Below the pieces are notes generated by a model. The model saw only the letters and a list, made by a program, of their open reading frames with translations, made no database searches and had not been told where the DNA came from. Shown piece by piece: positions 1 to 8,510 of a stretch of 63,645 bases of DNA. A program made the position numbers and the translations under genes. Position 1 is the stretch's first letter. The number at the start of each line of letters is the position of its first letter. This DNA comes from Flavobacterium sp. Root935. GTDB taxonomy: Bacteria > Bacteroidota > Bacteroidia > Flavobacteriales > Flavobacteriaceae. The DNA lies in assembly GCF_001429295.1 (NCBI RefSeq), contig NZ_LMJL01000010.1:368-64012 (forward strand). Direction: 5' to 3'.

Positions 1-300
1 ATTATATTTTTTCCATGTTTTTTCTAAGTGGCTGGTTTCGCGTTTTTTACATATCAAAGTTTTTTTGGTCTTTTTTCCAGAGGTGGGTACTTTGCGACGA
101 TTTTACGGCAAAACACAAAGTTCTCTTTAGGGAAATTGGATGCACAAAGTTCTCAAAACTGTGTTTTATTCTTATTTTGTCGTATGAACAAAGAACGCCA
201 AACTTAATTTTATGCTTCTTTTTAATCGCGCAAAGTCGCAAAGGCGCTAAGTTTTAGTTTGTTTTGCAATTTTATTCCAGATCTTTTCTTGAAAACTGCT

Positions 301-385
301 GCCCTAGCCCCGATAGAAGTGGAAATCCTTTTGCTTTTTTCTTTAAAAAGCAAAAGATTGGAACGGATAGCGGGATTAAGCTCCT
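301..385. repeat. imperfect inverted repeat, GCCCTAGCCCCGATAG family
   Basis: The left half (GCCCTAGCCCCGATAGAAGT, then CCTTTTGC) mirrors the right half (GCAAAAGATTG, then GCGGGATTAAGCTCCT), so the element folds back around a T/A-rich loop. A shortened copy lies at 15694-15740. From memory, elements of this type are scattered between genes in Flavobacteriia. Confidence 0.65.
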
Positions 386-524
386 GATAAAACAAATTTT
401 AAACTTCAAATCCCAAACTCTAAACTCTAAATTCCAAATTATCTGGATTGCGTAATACTTTACAGAGGCTTCGACTTCGCTCAGCCTGACAGGTGTATTT
501 TACTCTTATATATGTATAAAAATC

Positions 525-556
525 AAACCCGGCAGGCTTTTAAATCTGTCGGGTTT
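525..556 (-). terminator. palindrome, probable terminator of the oxidoreductase gene
   Basis: The arms AAACCCGGCAGG and CTGTCGGGTTT form a strong stem. Read on the minus strand it follows the oxidoreductase stop codon and is followed by GATTTTTATA. It belongs to the same palindrome family as 14697-14729, 15426-15452 and 15639-15665. Confidence 0.6.
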
Positions 557-589
557 GGTGAATGAAATCTAATCTTATATATAGTATAC

Positions 590-1606
590 TTATATATGTA
601 TACTTTCATTTAAACTGTCGATCGCTTCTTTTGTGATTTGAATGCTTTTTAGTTTTGCTTGATGATCGAAGATTGGACTTGTTACCATTAGTTCGTCGAT
701 TCTTGCATAGTCGATGAACTTTTTTAAATCGGCAACTAATTGTTCTTTGTTTCCTGTGAAGGTTCCTGCTGTCATTTGATTGACATGGAAGCGTTCTTGC
801 TCGTTCATAATGTCATCTAAAGACGGAACTGGAGGCTGTAAACCTTTACGATCGTTTCTAATTAAGTTCAAAAACATTTGATACAAACTTGTAGATAATA
901 ATTCTGCTTCTTCATTTGTATCTGCAGCAATTATATTGACACAAGCCATTGTTTTTGGTTTATCTAAATACTCTGAAGGCTGGAAATTTTCGCGATAGAA
1001 TTCAAATGCCTGAATCATCAATTTTGGCGCAAAGTGTCCGGCGAAAGCATAAGGCAATCCGTAAGCTGCTGCCAAAGCTGCGCTGTCCATACTTGAACCT
1101 AGAATCCAAATTGGGACTTTCAAACCTTCGGCTGGGAATGCACGCACTTTTCCTGTTTCATTTTCGGAAGAAAAATATTCTTGAAGCTTGCTTACATTTT
1201 GCGGAAAACGCTGCGCCTGCTCAAAAAAATCTTTTCGAATTGCTTCCGCAGTTGGCTGGTCTGTTCCCGGCGCTCTTCCTAAACCTAAATCGATTCGGTT
1301 TGGGTAAAGTGTTTCTAAGGTTCCAAATTGTTCAGCAACTACTAAAGGAGAATGATTCGGCAGCATGATTCCGCCAGAACCTACACGAATATTTTTTGTC
1401 TGACTTGCTACATAACCAATTAAAACAACTGTCGCTGTACTTGCAACGTGTGCCATGTTATGATGTTCTGCCAGCCAAAATCGCTTGTATCCTAAATTAT
1501 CTGCTAATTGCGCTATGTCTTTTGTTTTTTGAAATGTTTCTGTGGCGTTGCTATCCTGAGTAATGATAGCGAGGTCTAATAATGAGACTGAAATTGGGTT
1601 TTTCAT
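590..1606 (-). CDS. luciferase-like FMN-dependent monooxygenase (LLM family)
   Basis: Predicted 338-residue cytosolic flavin-dependent oxidoreductase with the luciferase-like TIM-barrel fold, of the subgroup often labelled MsnO8/YhbW. Visible family signatures are the N-terminal VSLLDLAII strand, the FWLAEHHNM segment (about residues 43-51), [20 protein letters not shown] (about 77-96) and [11 protein letters not shown] (about 107-117), which belong to the FMN/substrate cleft. Length is normal for the family and the start [11 protein letters not shown] fits the first beta strand. It stands alone, divergent from the DUF2975 gene. The physiological substrate cannot be read from the sequence; members of this group act on diverse small molecules with reduced FMN. 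Confidence 0.85.
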   Translation of the reverse strand: MKNPISVSLLDLAIITQDSNATETFQKTKDIAQLADNLGYKRFWLAEHHNMAHVASTATVVLIGYVASQTKNIRVGSGGIMLPNHSPLVVAEQFGTLETLYPNRIDLGLGRAPGTDQPTAEAIRKDFFEQAQRFPQNVSKLQEYFSSENETGKVRAFPAEGLKVPIWILGSSMDSAALAAAYGLPYAFAGHFAPKLMIQAFEFYRENFQPSEYLDKPKTMACVNIIAADTNEEAELLSTSLYQMFLNLIRNDRKGLQPPVPSLDDIMNEQERFHVNQMTAGTFTGNKEQLVADLKKFIDYARIDELMVTSPIFDHQAKLKSIQITKEAIDSLNESIHI

Positions 1607-1714
1607 ATAAAAAAATGCTAGTATACAAAATTAACTCATTTATCTGGATGCCTTTTGTTTTCTAATGTTAATAGAATTATAATATTCTCATTACCGAAAA
1701 AACAATTACTTTTT

Positions 1715-1755
1715 GATAATTAATTATTGTTTTACGATAATTAATTATACATTTG
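1715..1755 (+). promoter_or_regulatory. promoter with two identical palindromic operators
   Basis: The perfect 12-bp palindrome ATAATTAATTAT occurs at 1716-1727 and again at 1737-1748, exactly 21 bp apart (two helical turns). A Bacteroidota promoter is interleaved: TTG at 1727-1729, 18 bp, then TACATTTG at 1748-1755 (TAnnTTTG consensus). Each palindrome overlaps one promoter box. The likely binder is the HTH protein encoded at 2299-2505, which would then repress its own operon; this is inference. Confidence 0.65.
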
Positions 1756-1780
1756 CAATATCAATTTAACTTTTCCCTAT

Positions 1781-2296
1781 ATGAAGACAACTCATATTGT
1801 ATCTCGAATATTATTTTACTTTACCCGATTTTTAGCCGTTGTTTATTTCTTTTTGGCGACATATTCTGTTTTTACTTTGATGACGGGATTGTTTTTGACC
1901 TTTAAAGACAACGGAAAGTATTTTCAGATTTGTTATCCTTTTACTTCGCATCCTTTAATGCTGGGTGATTACAATTTACCATATATTCTTTTTGATTTTT
2001 TAGCTCCGTTAAGCCTGTACGGACTTTTCTTTTTATTGAGCAGTAATGTTTTTAAAGTATTTTTTCAGCCAAAATTGTTTACTGCAAATGGAATTTCTCA
2101 TTTAAGGCGTTTCTATTTATCGAATTTATTGATTCCGGGAATTGTACTATTTGTGGCTTTCTTTTTTGTTCCTCTAGACAATGAAGTTTGGCTTTTTATT
2201 ATACTGCACGGAATGCTTGGTGTTTTCGCATACTTTTTAGCTGCCATCTTTAAACAAGGTTTAAACCTTCAGAACGAACAAGACTTATTTATATAA
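1781..2296 (+). CDS. DUF2975 family integral membrane protein
   Basis: Predicted 171-residue inner-membrane protein with about four hydrophobic helices (around residues 10-40, 65-86, 112-130 and 137-158). It has the DUF2975 layout, including the F-x-x-P-x-LFTANGISHLRRF segment after the second helix. The family is uncharacterised but is very often encoded just before a small YozG-type HTH regulator, as here (2 bp apart). Start ATG lies 25 bp after the TACATTTG box. The protein may sense a membrane signal and feed it to the HTH partner; this is inferred from pairing only. Confidence 0.75.
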   Translation: MKTTHIVSRILFYFTRFLAVVYFFLATYSVFTLMTGLFLTFKDNGKYFQICYPFTSHPLMLGDYNLPYILFDFLAPLSLYGLFFLLSSNVFKVFFQPKLFTANGISHLRRFYLSNLLIPGIVLFVAFFFVPLDNEVWLFIILHGMLGVFAYFLAAIFKQGLNLQNEQDLFI

Positions 2297-2298
2297 CT

Positions 2299-2505
2299 AT
2301 GCCAATAATCGTAAATGTTGATGTAATGCTTGCCAAACGCAAGATGCAGAGTAAAGAGTTGGCAGAAAAACTAGATATTACGCCTGCCAATTTATCGATT
2401 CTGAAAACTGGAAAAGCAAAAGGAATTCGGTTTGATACTCTCGAAGCTATCTGTAAAATTCTGGATTGCCAGCCTGGCGATATTTTAGAATACGTAGCAG
2501 AATAG
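2299..2505 (+). CDS. small XRE/Cro-type HTH regulator (YozG-like)
   Basis: 68 residues, nearly all a single Cro/C1-type helix-turn-helix: LAKRKMQSKELAEKLDITPA (about 10-29) followed by recognition helix NLSILKTGKAKG (about 30-41) and the typical ending ALEAICKILDCQPGDIL-like segment (about 47-63). It is the usual partner of a DUF2975 membrane protein and starts 2 bp after it, so the two are cotranscribed. The twin palindromes over the promoter at 1715-1755 are its natural candidate operators. As in this family, there is no separate sensor domain. Confidence 0.85.
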   Translation: MPIIVNVDVMLAKRKMQSKELAEKLDITPANLSILKTGKAKGIRFDTLEAICKILDCQPGDILEYVAE

Positions 2506-2621
2506 CTTTCTTTTAAATTTTAATTTCTAAACATAATAAATCGGTTTTTGAAGCCGATAGGTATTCTATTGCCTAAAATTTTCAAATCAATAACTCATTT
2601 AATCATCTAAATCAATCAAAA

Positions 2622-3506
2622 ATGAACAGTTTATCAATCAAAAATCTCAGCAAAACTTATGAGAACGGCACGAAAGCGATTGACCAATTATCGCTTGAAA
2701 TCACAAATGGCATGTTTGGCTTATTAGGTCCAAACGGCGCCGGAAAGTCTAGTTTAATGCGGACTATTGCTGCTTTGCAGGAACCCACTTCTGGAATTAT
2801 TGAGTTTAATGGAATCAATATTCTGGAAAACCCAATGTTTATTCGAAAAAATCTAGGCTATCTTCCGCAGGAATTTGGTGTTTATCCTAAAATTTCTGCT
2901 TATCGCCTGCTCGATCATTTGGCAGTTTTGAAAGGGATCGTCGATAAAAAAGAACGACACGATCAAATTTTGTACTTATTACAGCAGACTAATTTATTAC
3001 AGCATAAAGATAAAGCGGTTCATTCTTTTTCGGGCGGGATGCGTCAAAGGTTTGGAATTGCTCAGGCTTTGCTTGGAAATCCGAAGATCATTATTGTGGA
3101 TGAACCAACGGCAGGGCTTGATCCCGAAGAAAGAAACCGATTTAATAATTTACTGAGCGAAATTGGCGAAAGTATTATTGTGGTTTTATCAACTCATATT
3201 GTAGAAGACGTTCGAGATTTGTGTCCTAAAATGGCGATTATTTCCAACGGAAAATTGATTTTGGAAGGAAAACCAAATGAAGCAATCGATTCTTTGAAAG
3301 ATAAAATCTGGATGAAAGCGATTCAGAAAACAGAATTGAAGGATCATCAATCGAACTTCAATATCATTTCGTCACACTTAAATTCGGGAAAAATTAATAT
3401 TCATGTTTTCTCAGATCAACGCCCAGATTCTGGCTTTGAATTAATTTCGCCAGATTTAAGCGATGTTTATTTTAGTGTTCTAGGTCAAAATCAACTTCAA
3501 AATTAA
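2622..3506 (+). CDS. ABC transporter ATP-binding protein
   Basis: 294-residue nucleotide-binding subunit. Walker A GPNGAGKSS (36-44, Lys42), Q-loop region YLPQEFG (81-87), signature SFSGGMRQR (136-144), Walker B IIIVDEPTAGLD (157-168) and switch histidine in STHIVED (His193) are all intact, so it should hydrolyse ATP. The subfamily resembles the drug/ABC-2 export type. It lies 4 bp upstream of the large permease/M1 peptidase gene, and the two almost certainly form one membrane complex. The substrate is unknown. Confidence 0.9.
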   Translation: MNSLSIKNLSKTYENGTKAIDQLSLEITNGMFGLLGPNGAGKSSLMRTIAALQEPTSGIIEFNGINILENPMFIRKNLGYLPQEFGVYPKISAYRLLDHLAVLKGIVDKKERHDQILYLLQQTNLLQHKDKAVHSFSGGMRQRFGIAQALLGNPKIIIVDEPTAGLDPEERNRFNNLLSEIGESIIVVLSTHIVEDVRDLCPKMAIISNGKLILEGKPNEAIDSLKDKIWMKAIQKTELKDHQSNFNIISSHLNSGKINIHVFSDQRPDSGFELISPDLSDVYFSVLGQNQLQN

Positions 3507-3510
3507 GGTT

Positions 3511-6500
3511 ATGTTTTCTAAATTAATTCAATTTGAATGGCATGACAATACCAGAAGCTGGACTTTTTATGCCACATTTATTATTTATCTAATTCTTGGA
3601 TTTTTTGTGAGTGCGTTTGCTAACTTCTCTTTTTCGGGCGCATACAAAAATAGTCCGTATGTTTTAACTTATGCGATTGGTCTGATTTCGTTAATGACGA
3701 TATTCTCGATTACGCTTCAGGCGGCACAAAGCTTTTTAAAGGAATATGAAACGAAATTCGATTCGATTATTTTCTCCTCGCCTATTTCTAAATTTCATTA
3801 TTTGGCAAGTAAATTCGTTACGGCATTTGCTATTGCTAAAGTTTCTTTCGGAATGTTTATTGTAGGAATGATCGTTGGACACCAAATGTCATGGCTTCAA
3901 AAAAGTGAACTTGGACCTTTTGAAATTATAAATTATGTCTGGCCGTATTTGGTCATTGTGATTCCGAATATTTTTTTGTGCCTTTCTATCTTGACTGCTC
4001 TGGCGTGGCTTACACGAAGCAAACTTTTCATTTATGTTGGCGGATTATTAATTTACATCTTATATATAGCAGGTTCGATTTTTTCGAATTCGCCCCTATT
4101 TGCAAATGCTTCTCCATCTTCGGCGAAAGCCATGTCTTGGGCAGCAAAAATAGATCCGTTTGGTCTGGCAGCTTTTCTGGAACAAACGAGATATTGGACT
4201 TCAATTGAAAAAAACAGCCAGCTGGTTTCACTTTCGGGTAACTTTTTATTTAACCGATTGTTATGGATTTCTGTTTCTCTCCTTTTAATTTTTGTTTCGT
4301 ATCGATTATTTTCATTCCGAAAAACCAAAACTAAAAAGGTAAAAACATCTAAATTCATTCAAAAAGAAACAAAAGTATTTTCGGCAGCAATTCCTAAAAA
4401 CATCGAATTCAAAACTTTCAGACATAATTTAGCTGTTTTTAAAAGCAATATAAAACTGGATGTTTATTTAATTCTGAAAGGAATTCCATTTTTGCTGATT
4501 GTACTTTTATTCTCTGGATTATTAATGATTGAGATTTCAGATGAAATTGACGGCGGAATCCGCTTGGCTGAAAAAATCACCGATACTGCTTTAATGATTA
4601 CCACCATAATTGATCGTCTTCCTTTTATATTGATCCTGATTCTCCTTTTTTACAGCAGCGAATTATTAAACCGAAGTGAAAATTCGAGATTTGAAATGCT
4701 TGAAAACACTGCGCCTTATTCTCAGTTTATTGTTTTGCTGGCAAAATTGACAGCACTTTTTATAATTCCGTTACTCATTATTAGTATAAGTATTTTGATT
4801 GGATGTGGATTTCAAATTATGAATGCGAATGCTCCAATCGAAATTGGTCTTTATCTTTCTTTGTTTTATTACATTGGATTTCCGTTACTGCTAATTTCAA
4901 TTTTGATCATTGCAATTCAGACTTTTATTAAAAATAAATATATCGGACTTGCGATTTCGGCTTTTGTCTGCATTTTGTTTTGTACTGGAATTGGAGAGCA
5001 ATTGGGAATTTCACATCCTTTATTTCGTTTTGGAAATGCTTTTAAAACAGAATATTTTGATTTGAATGGTTTCGGAAAATATACAATTCCTTTTCATATT
5101 TCGATGTTTTACAATTTCGGATTGGCATTAATCCTTTTAACCCTGACAGGAATTTTATGGAAAAGAAATGCTTCAATCGTAAAAACCTTTCGCAGAAATT
5201 CATTTAATGGTATTCAAAAAACAACTTTAGTATTTGGAATTATTATTTTTATTGGTTTTGGAAGTTATCTTTTTTACAAAACCAATATTGAATATCTGTA
5301 TTTGACCGAAGACGATCAGAATAATTGGAGCGAGAAATATGAAACTCAATTTAAAAAATATACAAATCTACCTCAGCCAACAATCGTTTCGATAAAAAGT
5401 AAAGTCGATTTATATCCCGAAGAAAACCGCTATGAAGTAAATGGCATCTATGAACTAATTAATAATTCCGAAAAACCAATAGATAGTTTACTCCTATATA
5501 TAGATCGAAATTCAAAACTGACTTCTGTTGAGATTCCGACTTCTAAAAAATTAGATGATGTTTCTGATTTTCAACATTATTGGTTTCGATTAGAAAAACC
5601 TTTACAGCCAGAGCAAAAACTTAAAATGAATTTTTCTTTTGAATCATCTTGGTCGCCTTTTAAAGGACACACGGCTTTTAATTCTATAATCGAAAATGGT
5701 TCTTTTATGCGAATAAGCCGTTACTTTCCGCTTTTTGGTTATCAGGAATCGAATGAAATCAGCAGTAAAAAAGAGCGTGCAAAAAGACATTTGAAACCTC
5801 AGACGCCTCTTAAAAAACTGGAAGATAAATCTAAAATCAAATATGATTTTGTTGATTATGACGCTGTGGTTTCAACATCTAAAAATCAAACTGCTATTGG
5901 TGTTGGAGATTTAATTGGAAGTTGGAAAAAAGACGATCGCAATTATTTTCATTATAAATCAAATGGAAAGATTCCGTTTCGATTTGCTTTTTCTTCTGCT
6001 GATTATCAAATTCAAAAAACGAAATATAAAGGAATTTCTATTGAAGTTTTTTATGATAAAAGACATTCCAGAAACATTGAAAAACTAATTCAAGATGTAA
6101 AAAATACTTTAGATTACTGCCAGAGCAATTTTGGTAAATATCCATATAAAACGATTCGATACGCAGAAGTTTCTGCTTTCGCCGATGGATTTGCGGCGAC
6201 TTCATATCCGTCGACAGTTTTTATGAAAGAGAATTTCGGATTTTACAGCGATCTCAAAAACAAAGATAAAGAAGATGTCATCAATCAATTAACGGCTCAT
6301 GAATTGTCGCACGAATGGTGGGGAAATTCACAAATAAGCCCAGAACAAAAAGAAGGAAGCTGGATTTTGACCGAAACTCTGGCACAATATACCGAGCTGA
6401 TGCTTTATGAAAAAGAACATGGTTTGGAAAAAGCTTTGGAAACTTTAAAAATCCATCTTGATTTATATTTAAGTAGCAGAAGTTACGATCCAGAAACACC

Positions 6501-7050
6501 TTTATATAAAACCAATTACGACACGCCTCATTTACCTTATGATAAAGGAATGCTGGTTATGCATCAATTGCGAATATTAATTGGTGAAGAAAAGGTAAAT
6601 CTGGCTTTGAAAAATTTTCTGAATCATTATAGATATCCAAATCCGTTTCCTGATTCTGAAGATTTATTAAAAGAAATTTATGCTGTAACAGATAAAAATC
6701 TATATACAAAATTAGATGAAATGTTTAAGCAGATTATCACTTATTCATCTAAAATAGAATCTGTTGAAAGCATTAAAAAGAATGGCTTTTATGAGATCTC
6801 TTTTAAAGCTTCTTCTGAAAAATATAAAGAAAATGCAACGGGAGAAAGAAAACAAATTCCAAACAACAATAAAATAGATATTGGAATTTATGATGAAAAC
6901 GGAAAGTTATCGCGTTTTAAATTTTCAATAAAAAACAATAAAATAGAGGGAAAAATAAAATCTAAAATAAAACCTCAACGAATTGTTGTAGATCCTTATT
7001 TAATGAATATCGATACTTTTATAAAGGATAACGAAAAGGAGATTGATTAG
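3511..7050 (+). CDS. ABC-2 type permease fused to an M1 family metallopeptidase
   Basis: 1179 residues in two parts. Residues 1 to about 590 carry roughly a dozen hydrophobic segments in two permease-like halves joined by a Lys-rich loop (about 270-300). Residues about 610-1179 form an M1 aminopeptidase-type domain with the zinc motif HELSHEWWGN (His930, Glu931, His934) and a downstream glutamate in TETLAQYTE (Glu955). The canonical GxMEN exopeptidase motif is not obvious; the corresponding place reads FADGFAATSYPS. Such permease-peptidase fusions, encoded after an ABC ATPase, recur in Bacteroidota but their substrate is not established. The peptidase probably faces the periplasm and acts on the transported or a sensed peptide; this is inferred. 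Confidence 0.85.
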   Translation: MFSKLIQFEWHDNTRSWTFYATFIIYLILGFFVSAFANFSFSGAYKNSPYVLTYAIGLISLMTIFSITLQAAQSFLKEYETKFDSIIFSSPISKFHYLASKFVTAFAIAKVSFGMFIVGMIVGHQMSWLQKSELGPFEIINYVWPYLVIVIPNIFLCLSILTALAWLTRSKLFIYVGGLLIYILYIAGSIFSNSPLFANASPSSAKAMSWAAKIDPFGLAAFLEQTRYWTSIEKNSQLVSLSGNFLFNRLLWISVSLLLIFVSYRLFSFRKTKTKKVKTSKFIQKETKVFSAAIPKNIEFKTFRHNLAVFKSNIKLDVYLILKGIPFLLIVLLFSGLLMIEISDEIDGGIRLAEKITDTALMITTIIDRLPFILILILLFYSSELLNRSENSRFEMLENTAPYSQFIVLLAKLTALFIIPLLIISISILIGCGFQIMNANAPIEIGLYLSLFYYIGFPLLLISILIIAIQTFIKNKYIGLAISAFVCILFCTGIGEQLGISHPLFRFGNAFKTEYFDLNGFGKYTIPFHISMFYNFGLALILLTLTGILWKRNASIVKTFRRNSFNGIQKTTLVFGIIIFIGFGSYLFYKTNIEYLYLTEDDQNNWSEKYETQFKKYTNLPQPTIVSIKSKVDLYPEENRYEVNGIYELINNSEKPIDSLLLYIDRNSKLTSVEIPTSKKLDDVSDFQHYWFRLEKPLQPEQKLKMNFSFESSWSPFKGHTAFNSIIENGSFMRISRYFPLFGYQESNEISSKKERAKRHLKPQTPLKKLEDKSKIKYDFVDYDAVVSTSKNQTAIGVGDLIGSWKKDDRNYFHYKSNGKIPFRFAFSSADYQIQKTKYKGISIEVFYDKRHSRNIEKLIQDVKNTLDYCQSNFGKYPYKTIRYAEVSAFADGFAATSYPSTVFMKENFGFYSDLKNKDKEDVINQLTAHELSHEWWGNSQISPEQKEGSWILTETLAQYTELMLYEKEHGLEKALETLKIHLDLYLSSRSYDPETPLYKTNYDTPHLPYDKGMLVMHQLRILIGEEKVNLALKNFLNHYRYPNPFPDSEDLLKEIYAVTDKNLYTKLDEMFKQIITYSSKIESVESIKKNGFYEISFKASSEKYKENATGERKQIPNNNKIDIGIYDENGKLSRFKFSIKNNKIEGKIKSKIKPQRIVVDPYLMNIDTFIKDNEKEID

Positions 7051-7058
7051 AAAGTTTT

Positions 7059-7134
7059 GCCACAGATTAAAAAGATTAGAAGGATTATTTATTATGAAAG
7101 TAAAAAAATCATTAGAATCCTTTTAATCTGTGGC
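7059..7134. repeat. GCCACAGATTAAAAAGATT inverted repeat
   Basis: The left arm at 7059-7077 and the right arm at 7116-7134 (AATCCTTTTAATCTGTGGC) face each other between two convergent genes. They could act as a weak bidirectional terminator. A second member of the family lies at 20809-20950. Confidence 0.7.
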
Positions 7135-7142
7135 TATATTTT

Positions 7143-8354
7143 TTATTTCAGCTGAATGAAAATCTGTTTGTGAGTTGTTTTTCCGTCGTCTTTAATTTTT
7201 AAATCTTTATTTGATTCGATTTCAAATTTTGAAGAAGTATCAACTGTTAAAGAAATATCTCGATTTCTAAAGTTTTCTGGAATTTCAGGCAATACAATTG
7301 TCACTTCAATTTCTTTATCTTTTTGTTTGTAATCGACTTTAATTCTGTCTCTTAACCAAATATATTCGTAAACTTCCTGCCACGGCGCCATCCAAATTGT
7401 ATCACTTCCTTTTACGCCGTACTTATCTGCAAGCGCTGTCATATAATATTTAAAATCGGGAAAACGCATGCTTAAATTCCATAAATTTCCATTGCCTGTT
7501 CCGTGTGTAAATTCGTTAAACCAAAGTGTATTTGGTTGTTTTACAATCGAATCTAGTGTCTTTAAATAACGATCCATTGTTTTGAAACTAGTTGAATCTT
7601 TTGAGCTCTGCACAAAAGTTCTGGCTGTAATCATTTTATCTAAATCGACTTTAGAATCAACATTTAAAATAGGTCCAACACCTTTGTGGGAAGCAACTGA
7701 AAGAAATCCGTTTGCTAATGCAGCTTTTTCATATTCATGATGATAATCTGGATCTCCTTCTCCGCCAGGAACCACAAAATGTGACATGGTAAAATCAAGA
7801 TTTTGTTTTATCGAAGTAGTATTTTCAGTTACTTCTGTCAAATAATTTGTACCGTGTTTTGTAGCGTGATGAAAACCGTGATTCAAAACATCCCAGCCAG
7901 CATTATACATTTCTTGAATTTCTTGCCAAGAAAGATGTCCGCGATTTGCTGGCAAATCACGAATTGCACCACCGTTAATTGCCAAAGCCAATTTAAATGG
8001 GATTTTGTTTCCGAAACCGTCTGAGTAAAAAAGACCATTTGAAGTTGTTCCGTCTCCGCCTTGATCGATTTTCCATTCGTTTTTATCAGGATTACTGATT
8101 TTTCCGCCATTCAATAATGGAAAGGCTGTTAAATAAGCAGATCGATATCCATCATCAAGCGTAAAACTATAGGCAAAATGTTTATTGAATTTTAAAGGAG
8201 CAGGTTTGATTTTAACCTCATCGGCGGATTTTAATTTGATTTTAAAAGAAATAGTTTTTGATTTTGAAGAATCTTTTTGAACAATTTCATTTGAGAAACC
8301 ATTAAAACTTCCGAAGATTACGACAGCTATTAAAAGGAGAATTCGTTTTGACAT
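7143..8354 (-). CDS. secreted polysaccharide deacetylase (CE4/NodB-like)
   Basis: 403 residues with an N-terminal signal peptide (about 1-21, hydrophobic ILLLIAVVIFGSF). The catalytic domain shows the CE4 metal motif with FTLDDGY (Asp67, Asp68) and the H-x3-H motif in NHGFHHA (His159, His163), so a metal-dependent N- or O-deacetylase of a polysaccharide is expected in the periplasm or at the surface. The C-terminal roughly 90 residues are rich in charged beta-strand-like sequence (VTIVLPEIPENFRNRD) and may be a small beta-sandwich. It is monocistronic and convergent with the ABC genes. The substrate glycan cannot be told from context. Confidence 0.8.
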   Translation of the reverse strand: MSKRILLLIAVVIFGSFNGFSNEIVQKDSSKSKTISFKIKLKSADEVKIKPAPLKFNKHFAYSFTLDDGYRSAYLTAFPLLNGGKISNPDKNEWKIDQGGDGTTSNGLFYSDGFGNKIPFKLALAINGGAIRDLPANRGHLSWQEIQEMYNAGWDVLNHGFHHATKHGTNYLTEVTENTTSIKQNLDFTMSHFVVPGGEGDPDYHHEYEKAALANGFLSVASHKGVGPILNVDSKVDLDKMITARTFVQSSKDSTSFKTMDRYLKTLDSIVKQPNTLWFNEFTHGTGNGNLWNLSMRFPDFKYYMTALADKYGVKGSDTIWMAPWQEVYEYIWLRDRIKVDYKQKDKEIEVTIVLPEIPENFRNRDISLTVDTSSKFEIESNKDLKIKDDGKTTHKQIFIQLK

Positions 8355-8475
8355 AAATTTTAGTGGTTCTTTTTGGATCTAAAAATACACTTCTTTTCGA
8401 TGAAAATATTTTAAAACTGATTACATACTTAAAAATAATTTATTCCGAATTAAAAAAGGAAAGTGATTTAAAACC

Positions 8476-8483
8476 TAAATTTG
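8476..8483 (+). promoter_or_regulatory. -7 box of the response-regulator gene
   Basis: TAAATTTG matches TAnnTTTG and lies 27 bp before the chosen ATG at 8511. No clear -33 TTG is seen at the right distance. The box overlaps an in-frame TTG at 8481, which argues against an upstream start. Confidence 0.45.
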
Positions 8484-8510
8484 TACATCAAAATAACTTT
8501 CTTTCCTCAA

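Larger units (their letters stand above)
1..589. other. gene-free repeat-rich stretch
   Basis: I see no credible gene here; the open frames have no recognisable motif or normal composition. It contains degenerate repeats around 180-260 (CGCAAAGTCGCAAAGGCGC type), a structured repeat at 301-385, a run of AAACTCTAAATTCCAAATT-like words at 395-445, a GGCTTCGACTTCGCTCAGCC element at 467-491 and a terminator-like palindrome at 525-556. Confidence 0.6.

Noticed and set aside
15..257. 80-codon open frame on the plus strand in the gene-free start of the window
   Set aside because: No family motif, odd composition rich in Phe/Cys/Lys, and it runs through degenerate CGCAAAG-type repeats; an overlapping minus-strand frame is no better.
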